NCBI RefSeq assembly: GCF_900106055.1
Contig: NZ_LT629792.1
Location: 372,001-436,000 of the forward strand
Direction: 5' to 3'
Source of the DNA: Schaalia radingae
GTDB lineage: Bacteria > Actinomycetota > Actinomycetes > Actinomycetales > Actinomycetaceae
Length of the DNA stretch: 64,000 nucleotides
In this document: positions 21,716 to 29,494 of the stretch, piece by piece
Layout: each line of letters begins with the position of its first letter
Position numbering within the stretch: position 1 is the stretch's first letter
Made by a program: the position numbers and the translations under genes
Notes under the pieces: generated by a model
Told to the model about the DNA's origin: nothing
What the model saw: only the letters and a program-made list of their open reading frames with translations
Databases searched by the model: none

Positions 21716-21829
21716 GAAAACTACTGTGGCAGACTGAGTCGTTCACATCCATCGGGGAGAGCCCTGATTCCCCCCTGAAAAGAAGCTGAGAATCACGGTC
21801 CGGAGCGGTTTTGATGCCAAGATAGAACA

Positions 21830-23125
21830 GTGACAGCAGCCAATCGTGAGCGCGACAACGGGTGGATTCCGCCTGCCCGCCATGACTCCTCACGTCCACC
21901 GCTGATCCGCGCCACACATTCCTCACAGGCCATGCCGCGTCCGATCCTGGCCGGCGTCTGCTCCGGCATCAGCGTCCATATCGGATTACATGTATGGATC
22001 GTCCGCGCGATCTGCCTGTTGTTGTGCACGGTGGGAATCGGCATTCTCCTGTACGTCTGGTTCGCCGTCACCATGCAGGTGGACCGCGGCAGGCGCACAA
22101 GCCGATCAGATGGCGCGCTCGCCACCCCTTTGACGCGATCGACCTTTTCAGCCCGATCCAAAGGCGTATCCGCCCAGCTGCTTGCCGCCGGACTGATCGC
22201 GATCGGCCTTGCCACTGTTCTGGCGATCCTCGTGGCACTCAACGTCGCCCAGGCCGTTGACATCCCTGCCATACTCGCCTCCATCGTCGGACTGGCACTG
22301 GTGTGGAGCCAGAGCGCCTCGCGTCGCAAGAAACTCAGCGCGCTGAACATCGTACTGATCGCCGCCGGCGTCGCATTCTTCCTGCTCGGCATTTTCGCCC
22401 TGTTCTTCGGCAGCACGTCACGTTTCCTGGTGACTCGCTCCCTGTTCGTCGGCGTGGTGCTGATCGGTGGACTGATCTTCGCGGTTGCTCCGCTGTGGCT
22501 GCGAGCCTCAACGAACCTGTCAGCGACACGTGAACAGCAGGTGCGCGACGCCGAACGCGCAGATATTGCCGCTCACCTGCACGATTCAGTCCTGCAGACG
22601 CTGACACTGATACGCGCTCACGCCCAGGATCCGACCCGCGTCTCAGCATTGGCGCTGCGTCAGGAACGCGAACTGCGATCCTGGCTGTACACGGGTCACC
22701 ACGAAGTGTCCGACTCCTTTGCCGCAGCTCTTCGCGAGTCCGTTGAGAACGTCGAATCCCGCTACGGCGTCCCGATCGAGGTAGTAAGCGTGGGAGATTG
22801 CGTGCCCACCGTTCAGGCCCTCGCCCTGGTTGCCGCCACCACGGAGGCCGCCACGAACGCTGTGCGTCATGGTCGCCCACCGGTCACCATCTACGCGGAA
22901 GTCGGCTCAATCAGCCTTGATGTCTACGTGAAAGATCAGGGCGAGGGCTTCGACCTGGACACAATCCCTGATGATCGCCACGGCATCCGACACTCCATCA
23001 TCGGCAGAATCGACCGGGTTGGCGGCACGGTGACGATCCGTCGCCTATCATCTGGTACCGAGATCCACATGAGTGTCCCCATCGACGAGGGCGACGCTGC
23101 GCCTTCGGAGACCACTGAAAACTGA
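21830..23125 (+). CDS. PspC-domain sensor histidine kinase (LiaS/DesK type)
   Basis: 431 residues from GTG 21830; the weak ribosome binding site may mean leaderless translation. The N-terminus has a PspC domain (RPILAGVCSGISVHIGLHVWI) with several TM helices to about residue 220. The dimerisation helix has the phospho-acceptor in DIAAHLHDSVLQTLTLIR (about H251), the HisKA_3 class. The HATPase domain has the N box EAATNAVRHG and G box DQGEGFDLDTIPDDRHGI. It overlaps nothing but is followed after 13 bases by its response regulator. Together they match the actinobacterial PspC-HK/LuxR pairs thought to sense cell-wall damage. Confidence 0.92.
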   Translation: MTAANRERDNGWIPPARHDSSRPPLIRATHSSQAMPRPILAGVCSGISVHIGLHVWIVRAICLLLCTVGIGILLYVWFAVTMQVDRGRRTSRSDGALATPLTRSTFSARSKGVSAQLLAAGLIAIGLATVLAILVALNVAQAVDIPAILASIVGLALVWSQSASRRKKLSALNIVLIAAGVAFFLLGIFALFFGSTSRFLVTRSLFVGVVLIGGLIFAVAPLWLRASTNLSATREQQVRDAERADIAAHLHDSVLQTLTLIRAHAQDPTRVSALALRQERELRSWLYTGHHEVSDSFAAALRESVENVESRYGVPIEVVSVGDCVPTVQALALVAATTEAATNAVRHGRPPVTIYAEVGSISLDVYVKDQGEGFDLDTIPDDRHGIRHSIIGRIDRVGGTVTIRRLSSGTEIHMSVPIDEGDAAPSETTEN

Positions 23126-23138
23126 GAGGGAAGAACTG

Positions 23139-23789
23139 GTGAGTATTCGCATCGTCGTCATCGATGACCATCCTCTGGTGAGAGCAGGTGTGCGCTCCGA
23201 ACTGGAAGAATCGGGCGCTGACCTGACCGTGGTGGGCCAGGCCGCTGATGTGGACGGCGCTGTTGCGGCCTGCCGTGATCTGCAGCCTGACGTGGCACTG
23301 CTGGATGTCCACTTGCCGGGCGGGCAGGGTGGTGGTGGCGCGGAAGTCGTGGCGCGTTGCGCAGATATCCCGCGGGTGCGCTTCCTGGCACTGTCGGTGT
23401 CAGATTCGCCCGAGGATGTGGTGAGCGTGATCAGAGCAGGCGCTCGCGGATATGTCACAAAGTCGATTTCACCTGGCGACCTGCTGGAAGCCATTAAACG
23501 CGTTGCGAGCGGGGACGCGGCATTTTCGCCCCGCCTGGCAGGTTTCGTACTTGACGCGTTCGGCACGCGTGAGGTGGCGGTCCACGAGGACGAACTGGAT
23601 CTGCTTTCAGCGCGCGAGCAGGAAGTCATGCGCTTGATTGCGCGTGGCTACACGTACAAGGAAGTTGCAGCCGAGCTGTTTATCTCGGTGAAAACAGTCG
23701 AGACACACGTGTCAGCGGTGTTGCGCAAACTGCAGTTGTCGAACCGCAATGAACTGACCCGGTGGGCGGCTCAGCGTCACTTGATCTGA
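23139..23789 (+). CDS. NarL/LuxR-family response regulator, partner of the PspC kinase
   Basis: 216 residues from GTG 23139, set by a GAGAGGGAAG site; a longer ORF would start inside the kinase gene. The receiver domain has the acidic pair in VVIDDHPLVRAGV, phospho-acceptor D56 in ALLDVHLPGGQ and K in YVTKSISP. The C-terminus is a LuxR HTH (LSAREQEVMRLIARGYTYKE followed by VKTVETHVSAVLRKL). It activates or represses target promoters on phosphorylation. Candidates include the divergent PspC operon next door. A short hairpin at 23792-23813 between it and the convergent gene may terminate transcription. Confidence 0.94.
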   Translation: MSIRIVVIDDHPLVRAGVRSELEESGADLTVVGQAADVDGAVAACRDLQPDVALLDVHLPGGQGGGGAEVVARCADIPRVRFLALSVSDSPEDVVSVIRAGARGYVTKSISPGDLLEAIKRVASGDAAFSPRLAGFVLDAFGTREVAVHEDELDLLSAREQEVMRLIARGYTYKEVAAELFISVKTVETHVSAVLRKLQLSNRNELTRWAAQRHLI

Positions 23790-23796
23790 CTAGTGG

Positions 23797-24585
23797 CTAC
23801 GCGAAAAGCCACTGCGTGATGGTTGCCCACACGGGTGGGGCAGTGGTGGGGTCCACGAAAAGTGCGGGTTCCGACAGGCCAAGCTCGGCCTGTGCCTCCT
23901 CAGGCACGACGACAATGGCATACAGGCACGAAGGGACACCCAGCGTGATGATCATGTCTGTCGTTTCCCATTGGCGCACTCCTGCGGTGCTGAGATCCTC
24001 CCCACCGTCGTTCATTGCGGCAAGTGTGTCAGTTGTCAGCAAGTTCAGAGTCCACTGGCCAGACTGGAGCTCGCGCGCCAGCGTGCTGTCATCCCCTCCA
24101 GCCTGAGCAGCACCTTTCAGCACCTGGTCGCACCGAGTGCTGTCTGCTGAGTACAGCCCTTCCAGCAGCTCCACACTCATCAGGATCGGCCCCTCGTGAA
24201 CAGAGGGGCGAGGCATAAGGTCGAGGAACTGTCCGACAACGGATGGAAGCTCTTCCGGGGGCAGAGCATAGAGGTGAACGCCGTCGTTGCTGTGCTTGGC
24301 GATCGTTGTTGATCTGGAGCTGATCCACGCTTCAACGGCCTGGGCTGAATGGGGGCGAACGTCGAGAGCCTGGAATCGAGAGCGCACCGAGTACGCTGCG
24401 TTGAGTGCCTCCAGAGCTGTGGGGGTCGGGTCGCCCGATTCGTCAAGGATATGAGCGTCCACCAGTGAATGATGAACAGCATCTGACAGTGGCTCGCCAT
24501 TGATGATGAAGGATGTCAGTTCGTTCCATTCGTCTTCCGATATGACGAGGACGGGTCCTCCAGCGGTAGCCTGCACAGTTGCCAT
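23797..24585 (-). CDS. Last gene of a T7SS-like operon; possible EspG-like chaperone
   Basis: About 262 residues from ATG 24585 with GAAGGA upstream; the longer ORF overlaps the previous gene. It is soluble, with alternating helix and strand predicted by eye: ISEDEWNELTSFIINGEPL at the start, then VHLYALPPEELPSVVGQFLDLMP in the middle. The length and the pattern of a central strand followed by an ELPxxxxxxLPxxP element resemble the EspG secretion-chaperone fold of mycobacterial ESX systems. I rate this as a weak resemblance only. It lies 4 bases after the LpqN-like gene and ends the five-gene operon. It is otherwise a hypothetical protein. Confidence 0.45.
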   Translation of the reverse strand: MATVQATAGGPVLVISEDEWNELTSFIINGEPLSDAVHHSLVDAHILDESGDPTPTALEALNAAYSVRSRFQALDVRPHSAQAVEAWISSRSTTIAKHSNDGVHLYALPPEELPSVVGQFLDLMPRPSVHEGPILMSVELLEGLYSADSTRCDQVLKGAAQAGGDDSTLARELQSGQWTLNLLTTDTLAAMNDGGEDLSTAGVRQWETTDMIITLGVPSCLYAIVVVPEEAQAELGLSEPALFVDPTTAPPVWATITQWLFA

Positions 24586-24589
24586 GAAA

Positions 24590-25129
24590 CTATCCTTCGC
24601 GTGAGTGGTCGGTTGGCGCGGCCGGCATCGCCTCAAGGCTTGCACCAACGTTTTCGAAAAGTTCGTAGTGTGCGCCGTAGTCGCGGGTCGCGCACGACAG
24701 CGTTGCCGTGTAACCGCGCGGCTGGTCTGGATCGAGCCACGTGAACTGACGTATCGTGATGGATTCGTCATCGAGGATGTAGCACCCCAGGCGCGCGAAA
24801 CCCTTCCATTTTTGCGTGGCGACTTCAGACAGGTCCAGCAGGACGAACCCTGGGATTTCGTTGAGCAATGCGTGCGTGGTGGTGTCTCGCCACTCCAGGT
24901 CGCCTAGGTCGTTGGGAACCGACGCGACGGTGATGACCAGGTTCGGTGCGTATACGCCACCGCCGCTGTTCTGCGTCTGCGCAGCGATGCAGTCGATTGC
25001 CGAGTCATTTCCCTGAGACTGTGAACCCGCCGGGTTGTCGGGTTTCACTTGCGTCCACCCCTCTGGAAGGAGGGCGCTGACGACATGCCCGTGAACTGTT
25101 GGAGAGCTGTCAGATGTCATGCCACTCAT
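24590..25129 (-). CDS. LpqN/LpqT-like secreted or associated protein in the T7SS-like operon
   Basis: 179 residues with no signal peptide visible. It has the pattern ALLPEGWTQVKPD at the N-terminus, then a core (NLVITVASVPNDLGDLEW, IPGFVLLDLSEVAT, GFARLGCYILDDESITIRQF) and a C-terminal LFENVGASLEAM segment. This arrangement resembles the LpqN/LpqT-like family (PF10738), which are mycobacterial lipoproteins of unclear role. Its ATG overlaps the upstream membrane gene (ATGA), so translation is coupled. A role in the adjacent secretion module is inference. Confidence 0.55.
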   Translation of the reverse strand: MSGMTSDSSPTVHGHVVSALLPEGWTQVKPDNPAGSQSQGNDSAIDCIAAQTQNSGGGVYAPNLVITVASVPNDLGDLEWRDTTTHALLNEIPGFVLLDLSEVATQKWKGFARLGCYILDDESITIRQFTWLDPDQPRGYTATLSCATRDYGAHYELFENVGASLEAMPAAPTDHSREG

Positions 25130-25536
25130 TGTGCATCGCTCCTTTGAGCATCGGTACCGGACTCAGTGGTGTGATCCACGCGCGAGGCTTTCAGAGCGCG
25201 CTGCTGTTCGTGCCATTCGGGATACATCTGTTTGGGAAGATCAAAGTTAAAGAAACTGAGAATGACGCCAATCATGGGAATAAAAATCAATGCCAGCATG
25301 AGTGCGGATAGCGGTTTGGAAAGTTGACTGTCCTGCAGATTGCCTGTGAGTGCCAGAACTAAAGAACCAGCGAAGAAGAAAAGAGCGATCGAAGGCTCGC
25401 CAAGGGCTATTGAGTTCTTAGAACCAAGCCACTGCGCCTGCTTGCGGAAAAAACGCCCTGGCCATGTGTCAGTGAACATAGCTAAAGCCCACATCACAGC
25501 CATCAGGATCCCAAAAATACATCCCAAGGCAATCAA
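25126..25536 (-). CDS. Three-TM membrane protein in the T7SS-like operon
   Basis: 136 residues starting at TTG 25536, set by GGAGGATCC just upstream. Three hydrophobic segments are visible (LGCIFGILMAVMWALAMF, IALFFFAGSLVLALTGN, ALMLALIFIPMIGVILSFF) followed by a hydrophilic tail with WHEQQRALKASR. No enzymatic motif is present. Small polytopic proteins immediately after a secreted effector gene are often its immunity factor, but this is inference. It is 42 bases downstream of the putative effector gene. Confidence 0.7.
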   Translation of the reverse strand: MIALGCIFGILMAVMWALAMFTDTWPGRFFRKQAQWLGSKNSIALGEPSIALFFFAGSLVLALTGNLQDSQLSKPLSALMLALIFIPMIGVILSFFNFDLPKQMYPEWHEQQRALKASRVDHTTESGTDAQRSDAQ

Positions 25537-25578
25537 GCCAGGATCCTCCTTTCAAATAGCCCGTCGTCACTCATGAGC

Positions 25579-26706
25579 TCAGTGGAATAGTTTGGAGACC
25601 AGTGACAGTGCACTGTCTCCCACCGCATCCCCAAACTTCGATGCCGCAAGTCCTCCGATTGCACCGCCGATGAGGCTGCCCGCGAGAATTCCAACGGGTC
25701 CACCAAACGTTCCGATCATACCGCCGATCTTCGCGCCAGCCGTAGCTCCAGCCCAGCTGCTGACACCACTGACAGCGGCGCGCGTACCGGCACGCGCGAT
25801 ACGCTCGCCTTCACCCATCTGAGGATTATGGGCATCGGCTTGATATTGCTCGTACCCCTTCAGTCCGGCACTGAGGACATTCATGCCCCTGCCGACCCAC
25901 TTGGTGGCAGGATGCGAAAGAATTTTCGAGGCGCCCTTCGAAATCTTCGCAGCGGTACTTCCTGCCTGACCCGATTTTGCCACCCAGTTCTTCGCTTTGG
26001 TCATGGATGAAAGCCGCTCGAACGTGCCCATGCTCTTGGGGGAGACGAACTTGCCACCTGCCCCGCGTGGCGCGAAACGGAATCTTGAGTCCATCGGCAG
26101 CCACTGTGCGGCTTTACCAAGGTTCTTGGCGCGCGAGAAAGCCCAAGGTGCCAGAGCCAACCCAAGACCTGGTGGGAATAGGCTCTTAATGAGCTCTTCG
26201 AGGAAATTGAGTTGGTCTTCGCACGCACTATCCATTGTCTCGTGCGCTTCCTGCTCACTTTGACGCAGTTGGTAAGCAGTTTCACCCGCGGCGTTGTACG
26301 CCGTGACCTTCCTGTTGTACTCAGCAATTTCAGCAGGACTGGGGTCGCCAACGGGCGGAGTTGGTTCGTTGATCACGTCGCCCGTGACGATCAGACCATT
26401 GCCGGATGCTGTGCTTCGTGCTTGAGCAAAATCGTTGCGAATTCCTCTGATAGTGCCAGAAAACGTTGTCAGTGCTGTTGTGAATCTGCCCAAAGAATTT
26501 GCGCACTCGAGCAGAGAATCTATCGCTGTGCTGATCTTGTTGACAGACGCGTCATGTGTTTCGCCCTCCAGAGCATCACTGGTGGAGCGACGAACGTCCG
26601 AAAGGTTATCGACGTAGTCATCCAGTGAGTCTTTTGCTGCGTTCAGCGATGCGACAGATGAATCTATCTGCGACGGATCAGCTTCGACGCTGGTGTCAAT
26701 TGCCAT
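25579..26706 (-). CDS. Putative T7SS substrate: WXG-like helical N-terminus with glycine-zipper C-terminus
   Basis: 375 residues. The first ~165 are helical and polar (LNAAKDSLDDYVDNLSDVRR, then TALTTFSGTIRGIRNDFAQA), as in WXG100/LXG-type secretion domains. Residues ~165-200 are hydrophobic (SLFPPGLGLALAPWAF), and ~285-365 form a Gly/Ala-rich membrane-active segment (GATAGAKIGGMIGTFGGPVG, then GSLIGGAIGGLAASKFGDAVG). There is no signal peptide and no enzymatic motif, so a pore-forming or membrane-inserting product is plausible. It has an AAGGGA site before the ATG and follows a small WXG100-like gene, the usual partner arrangement. Confidence 0.6.
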   Translation of the reverse strand: MAIDTSVEADPSQIDSSVASLNAAKDSLDDYVDNLSDVRRSTSDALEGETHDASVNKISTAIDSLLECANSLGRFTTALTTFSGTIRGIRNDFAQARSTASGNGLIVTGDVINEPTPPVGDPSPAEIAEYNRKVTAYNAAGETAYQLRQSEQEAHETMDSACEDQLNFLEELIKSLFPPGLGLALAPWAFSRAKNLGKAAQWLPMDSRFRFAPRGAGGKFVSPKSMGTFERLSSMTKAKNWVAKSGQAGSTAAKISKGASKILSHPATKWVGRGMNVLSAGLKGYEQYQADAHNPQMGEGERIARAGTRAAVSGVSSWAGATAGAKIGGMIGTFGGPVGILAGSLIGGAIGGLAASKFGDAVGDSALSLVSKLFH

Positions 26707-26721
26707 CTCAGTCTCATTCCC

Positions 26722-27003
26722 TTAGGGCTGCTGCGTGTAGGTTGAGGAAAATCGGCCTTGGTGTGTGGTATCAACGTGGACAAACGTCTTGATCGCCGTG
26801 TCCATGCCCGACGCGAATGTCTCGACCTGCTTGCCTGCTGCGGCGATGCTTTCCTGCAACGCTGTTGTGAAGGATGAACAGGCAGCGTCCGAACGCCCCG
26901 TTCCCTGTGGTGCGTTGAGCGTGATGCTGCGGATACTTGCGGCGGTTGAATGTGCCTCGCTGGCAGCCTTATGCGCCTCAGCGGTATCTACTACCAGATT
27001 CAT
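26722..27003 (-). CDS. Small WXG100-like helical protein
   Basis: 93 residues, all helical, in two amphipathic halves around a short turn (NAPQGTGRSDAAC). The length, position in the operon and absence of a signal peptide fit ESX/WXG100-type partners. The classical WXG is replaced by GTGRSD, closer to variant families of Gram-positive type VII substrates. It is the first gene of the operon, 15 bases before the larger putative substrate. No ESX machinery genes (EccB/C/D) are in the window. The assignment is from shape and context only. Confidence 0.5.
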   Translation of the reverse strand: MNLVVDTAEAHKAASEAHSTAASIRSITLNAPQGTGRSDAACSSFTTALQESIAAAGKQVETFASGMDTAIKTFVHVDTTHQGRFSSTYTQQP

Positions 27004-27089
27004 ACTTAGAGGCTACAGCGGGGTATTCGATCTTTCAATGGTGTGACTTAAACTACGGACTTCAGAGAATGTCAACTTCAATTGCCCCC

Positions 27090-27119
27090 TTGGAGTGATG
27101 TAGGTCATCTTGTTACGAT
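27090..27119 (+). promoter_or_regulatory. Likely promoter of the 5'-nucleotidase gene
   Basis: TTGGAG (27090-27095) and TACGAT (27114-27119) are 18 bases apart, 32 bases upstream of the start codon. It lies in the 148-base divergent region between the T7SS-like operon and the nucleotidase. Confidence 0.45.
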
Positions 27120-27151
27120 GTGCACGCACCTAGTGACCGCGTAAAGGAGCA

Positions 27152-29422
27152 ATGGTGAATACCACGTATCGTCGTCGCGTGGCTGCAGGAATTGCAGCCG
27201 GCACGTTTGTAACTTTAGGCTTCGGAGTAGCCGCACAGGCCGACACGGCGCAGTCAGATGCTGAGCCCATGTCGGCTTCTTCTGACTCACCAGCACCAGC
27301 ACCGGCGTCGCCTACATCGGAGCGAGCCGCCCGGCAGAACAATATTGTGACTCTTGATCTGTACAAGCTTACAGACGTTCACGGTCATATCTCCCAGGTA
27401 TCGAAGGACGGGAATGTGACCGAAGCCGGTCTTGCCGCTGTTGGCTGTTACCTTGACCAGGCCCGTGCAGCCAACACAAACTCGACGTTTACGCTGCTGG
27501 GCGACAACATCGGAGCAAGCCCCTACGTCAGCGGCTCGTTGAACGATAATCCCACAATTGAAGCTCTCAACCTTTTGCGCCCGGATGCCTCGACGATCGG
27601 CAACCACGAACTCGACATGGGCCAGGAGGTCTTCAAGCAGCGGGTTGACGGTTCAGCTGCCGACCAGTTCGTCCAGGCTCAGTTCCCCTACCTGGCAGCC
27701 AATGTCAAAGGGATGGGCACCTACCGTAATGATCAGGGCGAAGAAGTACCCTACCTGGGTGACACGAAGATTGTGAGCACGCCCTCCGGTGTCAAGGTCG
27801 CTTTCATTGGTGCGATAGCGCAGGACGTTCCCTACAAGCTCTCACCCAAAACCACTGAGGGCCTGACATTTGAAGACCCCATTGCGGCTGTTAACGACCT
27901 TGCAGGTTCCCTCAAGTCGAGCGGACAGGCCGACGTTGTGATCGCCATGCTTGACGACGACGTGAAGAACAACTTCCCGAAGATGGGGAAGAATGTCGAC
28001 GGCCTCATGGGTGGTGACACGCACGTGCCATACGACTTCGACATGGTGGACGGAGCCGAAGGTAACAAGCTCTCAGCGGTAGCTTCCGGCTCGTACACCG
28101 ACAACCTCGGCGTGCTGCACATCCAGTACGACACCGCGAAGAACACAGTTGTTGAATCCAGCGCGGACCTGATCCCCGCCAGCGAAATCGCGCAATGCGG
28201 CGAGGATCCTGACATCAAGGACGTCGTCACCAACGCTGAGAAGATGGCGAAAGAAAAAGGCCAGAGCGTTGTTGCCACAATCGCTCCCAACGCGAAGTTC
28301 TCACGCGGAGTCTTCGACAAGGCCGAGGGGGAGTCGGCCGGCCCCGGATCCAACCGTGGCATCGAATCAACACTGGGAGGTCTGGCTGCAGACGCAATGC
28401 GTCACGCCGTGACCACCCCTGACGGCGAACCCGTGGACATCGGAATGATCAACGCCGGTGGCCTGCGAGCCGATCTTCAGGCCAATGACAAGGGCGAAAT
28501 CACCTACGCCTCCACATTCGCGGTCATGCCATTTTCGAACCAGATTGGATACGTGACCCTCAAAGGCTCTGACATTAAGCAGGCACTTGAACAACAGTGG
28601 AAGACCAACCTCAATTCGCAAAACTCCCGCCCGATGCTCAAGCTTGGCCTTTCCTCCAATGTCTCCTACACCTATGATCCCGCCAAACCGTACGGTGAGC
28701 GCATCACATCCGTCCTCGTCAACGGAGCTCCGATCGACGAGTCCGCCTCCTACACGGTGGGGTCGGTGACGTTCCTGCTCAGTGGCGGTGACAGCTTCGA
28801 CGCCCTGACCAACGGCGGTGAACCGGTCATTTCACAGGGACTCGACAGGGATTACTTCAATGAGTACCTCAAGGCTCACGAGGGGGAACTGGCCCCTCGA
28901 GCACTTAAAGGATCAGTCGGCCTGTCACTGTCAGGTGAGGCGGTGCCGAACAACTCGGTTATCTCGATCGACCTGCGTGGACTGTCCTTCAGTGAAGGCC
29001 CGGGAATCACCGACACGGTCACCGTGAGTGCAGGAAGCCAGAAGGCAACCGCCAAGGTGAATAACTCACTGGTCGAACCTCAGGCCAATACGGAGGCCAG
29101 CATCATCACCACTGATGGTGCAGGTCAGGCTCAGGTTGAGCTGACTGCTCAGGCTGACTGCTCGGCGACCCCCGGACAGGTAGTCGAGCTGCCACTGACC
29201 GTGTCGACCGATGCCGGTGATGTTGTCACAGCGGCCAATGGCCTGGTTGTGCGCGTCTCCTGCCCGGCCGCCCAGCGTCCCGTTGAGGAGGGAAAGGCGC
29301 CAGCAGGTGCCCCTCAGACCGGTAAGATCGCGCGGACAGGTGCCACCGATTCAGTTGCGATTGCTGCCCTGGTCCTTGCCGGCGTGGGAGCTGCGCTGAC
29401 GATGCGTCGCCACCGCGCCTAA
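27152..29422 (+). CDS. Surface-anchored 5'-nucleotidase / 2',3'-cyclic phosphodiesterase family protein
   Basis: 756 residues; start ATG 27152 or, better spaced after AAAGGAG, GTG 27155. A signal peptide (TYRRRVAAGIAAGTFVTLGF, cleavage near AQA-DT) precedes a metallophosphatase domain: DVHGH near residue 75, GNHELDMG, and MGGDTHV, then the nucleotidase domain with NAGGLRADLQ. The C-terminus has IARTGA, a hydrophobic stretch and MRRHRA, a sortase-type signal with a non-canonical LPxTG (here ARTG). It should sit on the cell wall and dephosphorylate extracellular nucleotides, supplying nucleosides and phosphate. A terminator-like hairpin follows the gene. Confidence 0.9.
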   Translation: MVNTTYRRRVAAGIAAGTFVTLGFGVAAQADTAQSDAEPMSASSDSPAPAPASPTSERAARQNNIVTLDLYKLTDVHGHISQVSKDGNVTEAGLAAVGCYLDQARAANTNSTFTLLGDNIGASPYVSGSLNDNPTIEALNLLRPDASTIGNHELDMGQEVFKQRVDGSAADQFVQAQFPYLAANVKGMGTYRNDQGEEVPYLGDTKIVSTPSGVKVAFIGAIAQDVPYKLSPKTTEGLTFEDPIAAVNDLAGSLKSSGQADVVIAMLDDDVKNNFPKMGKNVDGLMGGDTHVPYDFDMVDGAEGNKLSAVASGSYTDNLGVLHIQYDTAKNTVVESSADLIPASEIAQCGEDPDIKDVVTNAEKMAKEKGQSVVATIAPNAKFSRGVFDKAEGESAGPGSNRGIESTLGGLAADAMRHAVTTPDGEPVDIGMINAGGLRADLQANDKGEITYASTFAVMPFSNQIGYVTLKGSDIKQALEQQWKTNLNSQNSRPMLKLGLSSNVSYTYDPAKPYGERITSVLVNGAPIDESASYTVGSVTFLLSGGDSFDALTNGGEPVISQGLDRDYFNEYLKAHEGELAPRALKGSVGLSLSGEAVPNNSVISIDLRGLSFSEGPGITDTVTVSAGSQKATAKVNNSLVEPQANTEASIITTDGAGQAQVELTAQADCSATPGQVVELPLTVSTDAGDVVTAANGLVVRVSCPAAQRPVEEGKAPAGAPQTGKIARTGATDSVAIAALVLAGVGAALTMRRHRA

Positions 29423-29443
29423 GATCGCTGTCACATCCGCCCT

Positions 29444-29481
29444 GGGCATCGCGCGGGTACGGAAATGCCCGTGCGATGCCC
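29444..29481 (+). terminator. Hairpin between the 5'-nucleotidase and pcrA genes
   Basis: GGGCATCGCGCGGG at 29444-29457 pairs with CCCGTGCGATGCCC at 29468-29481 (13 of 14). It overlaps the earlier in-frame ATG of the helicase, which argues that the helicase starts at ATG 29495. Confidence 0.7.
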
Positions 29482-29494
29482 TACAGTGGAGTCG

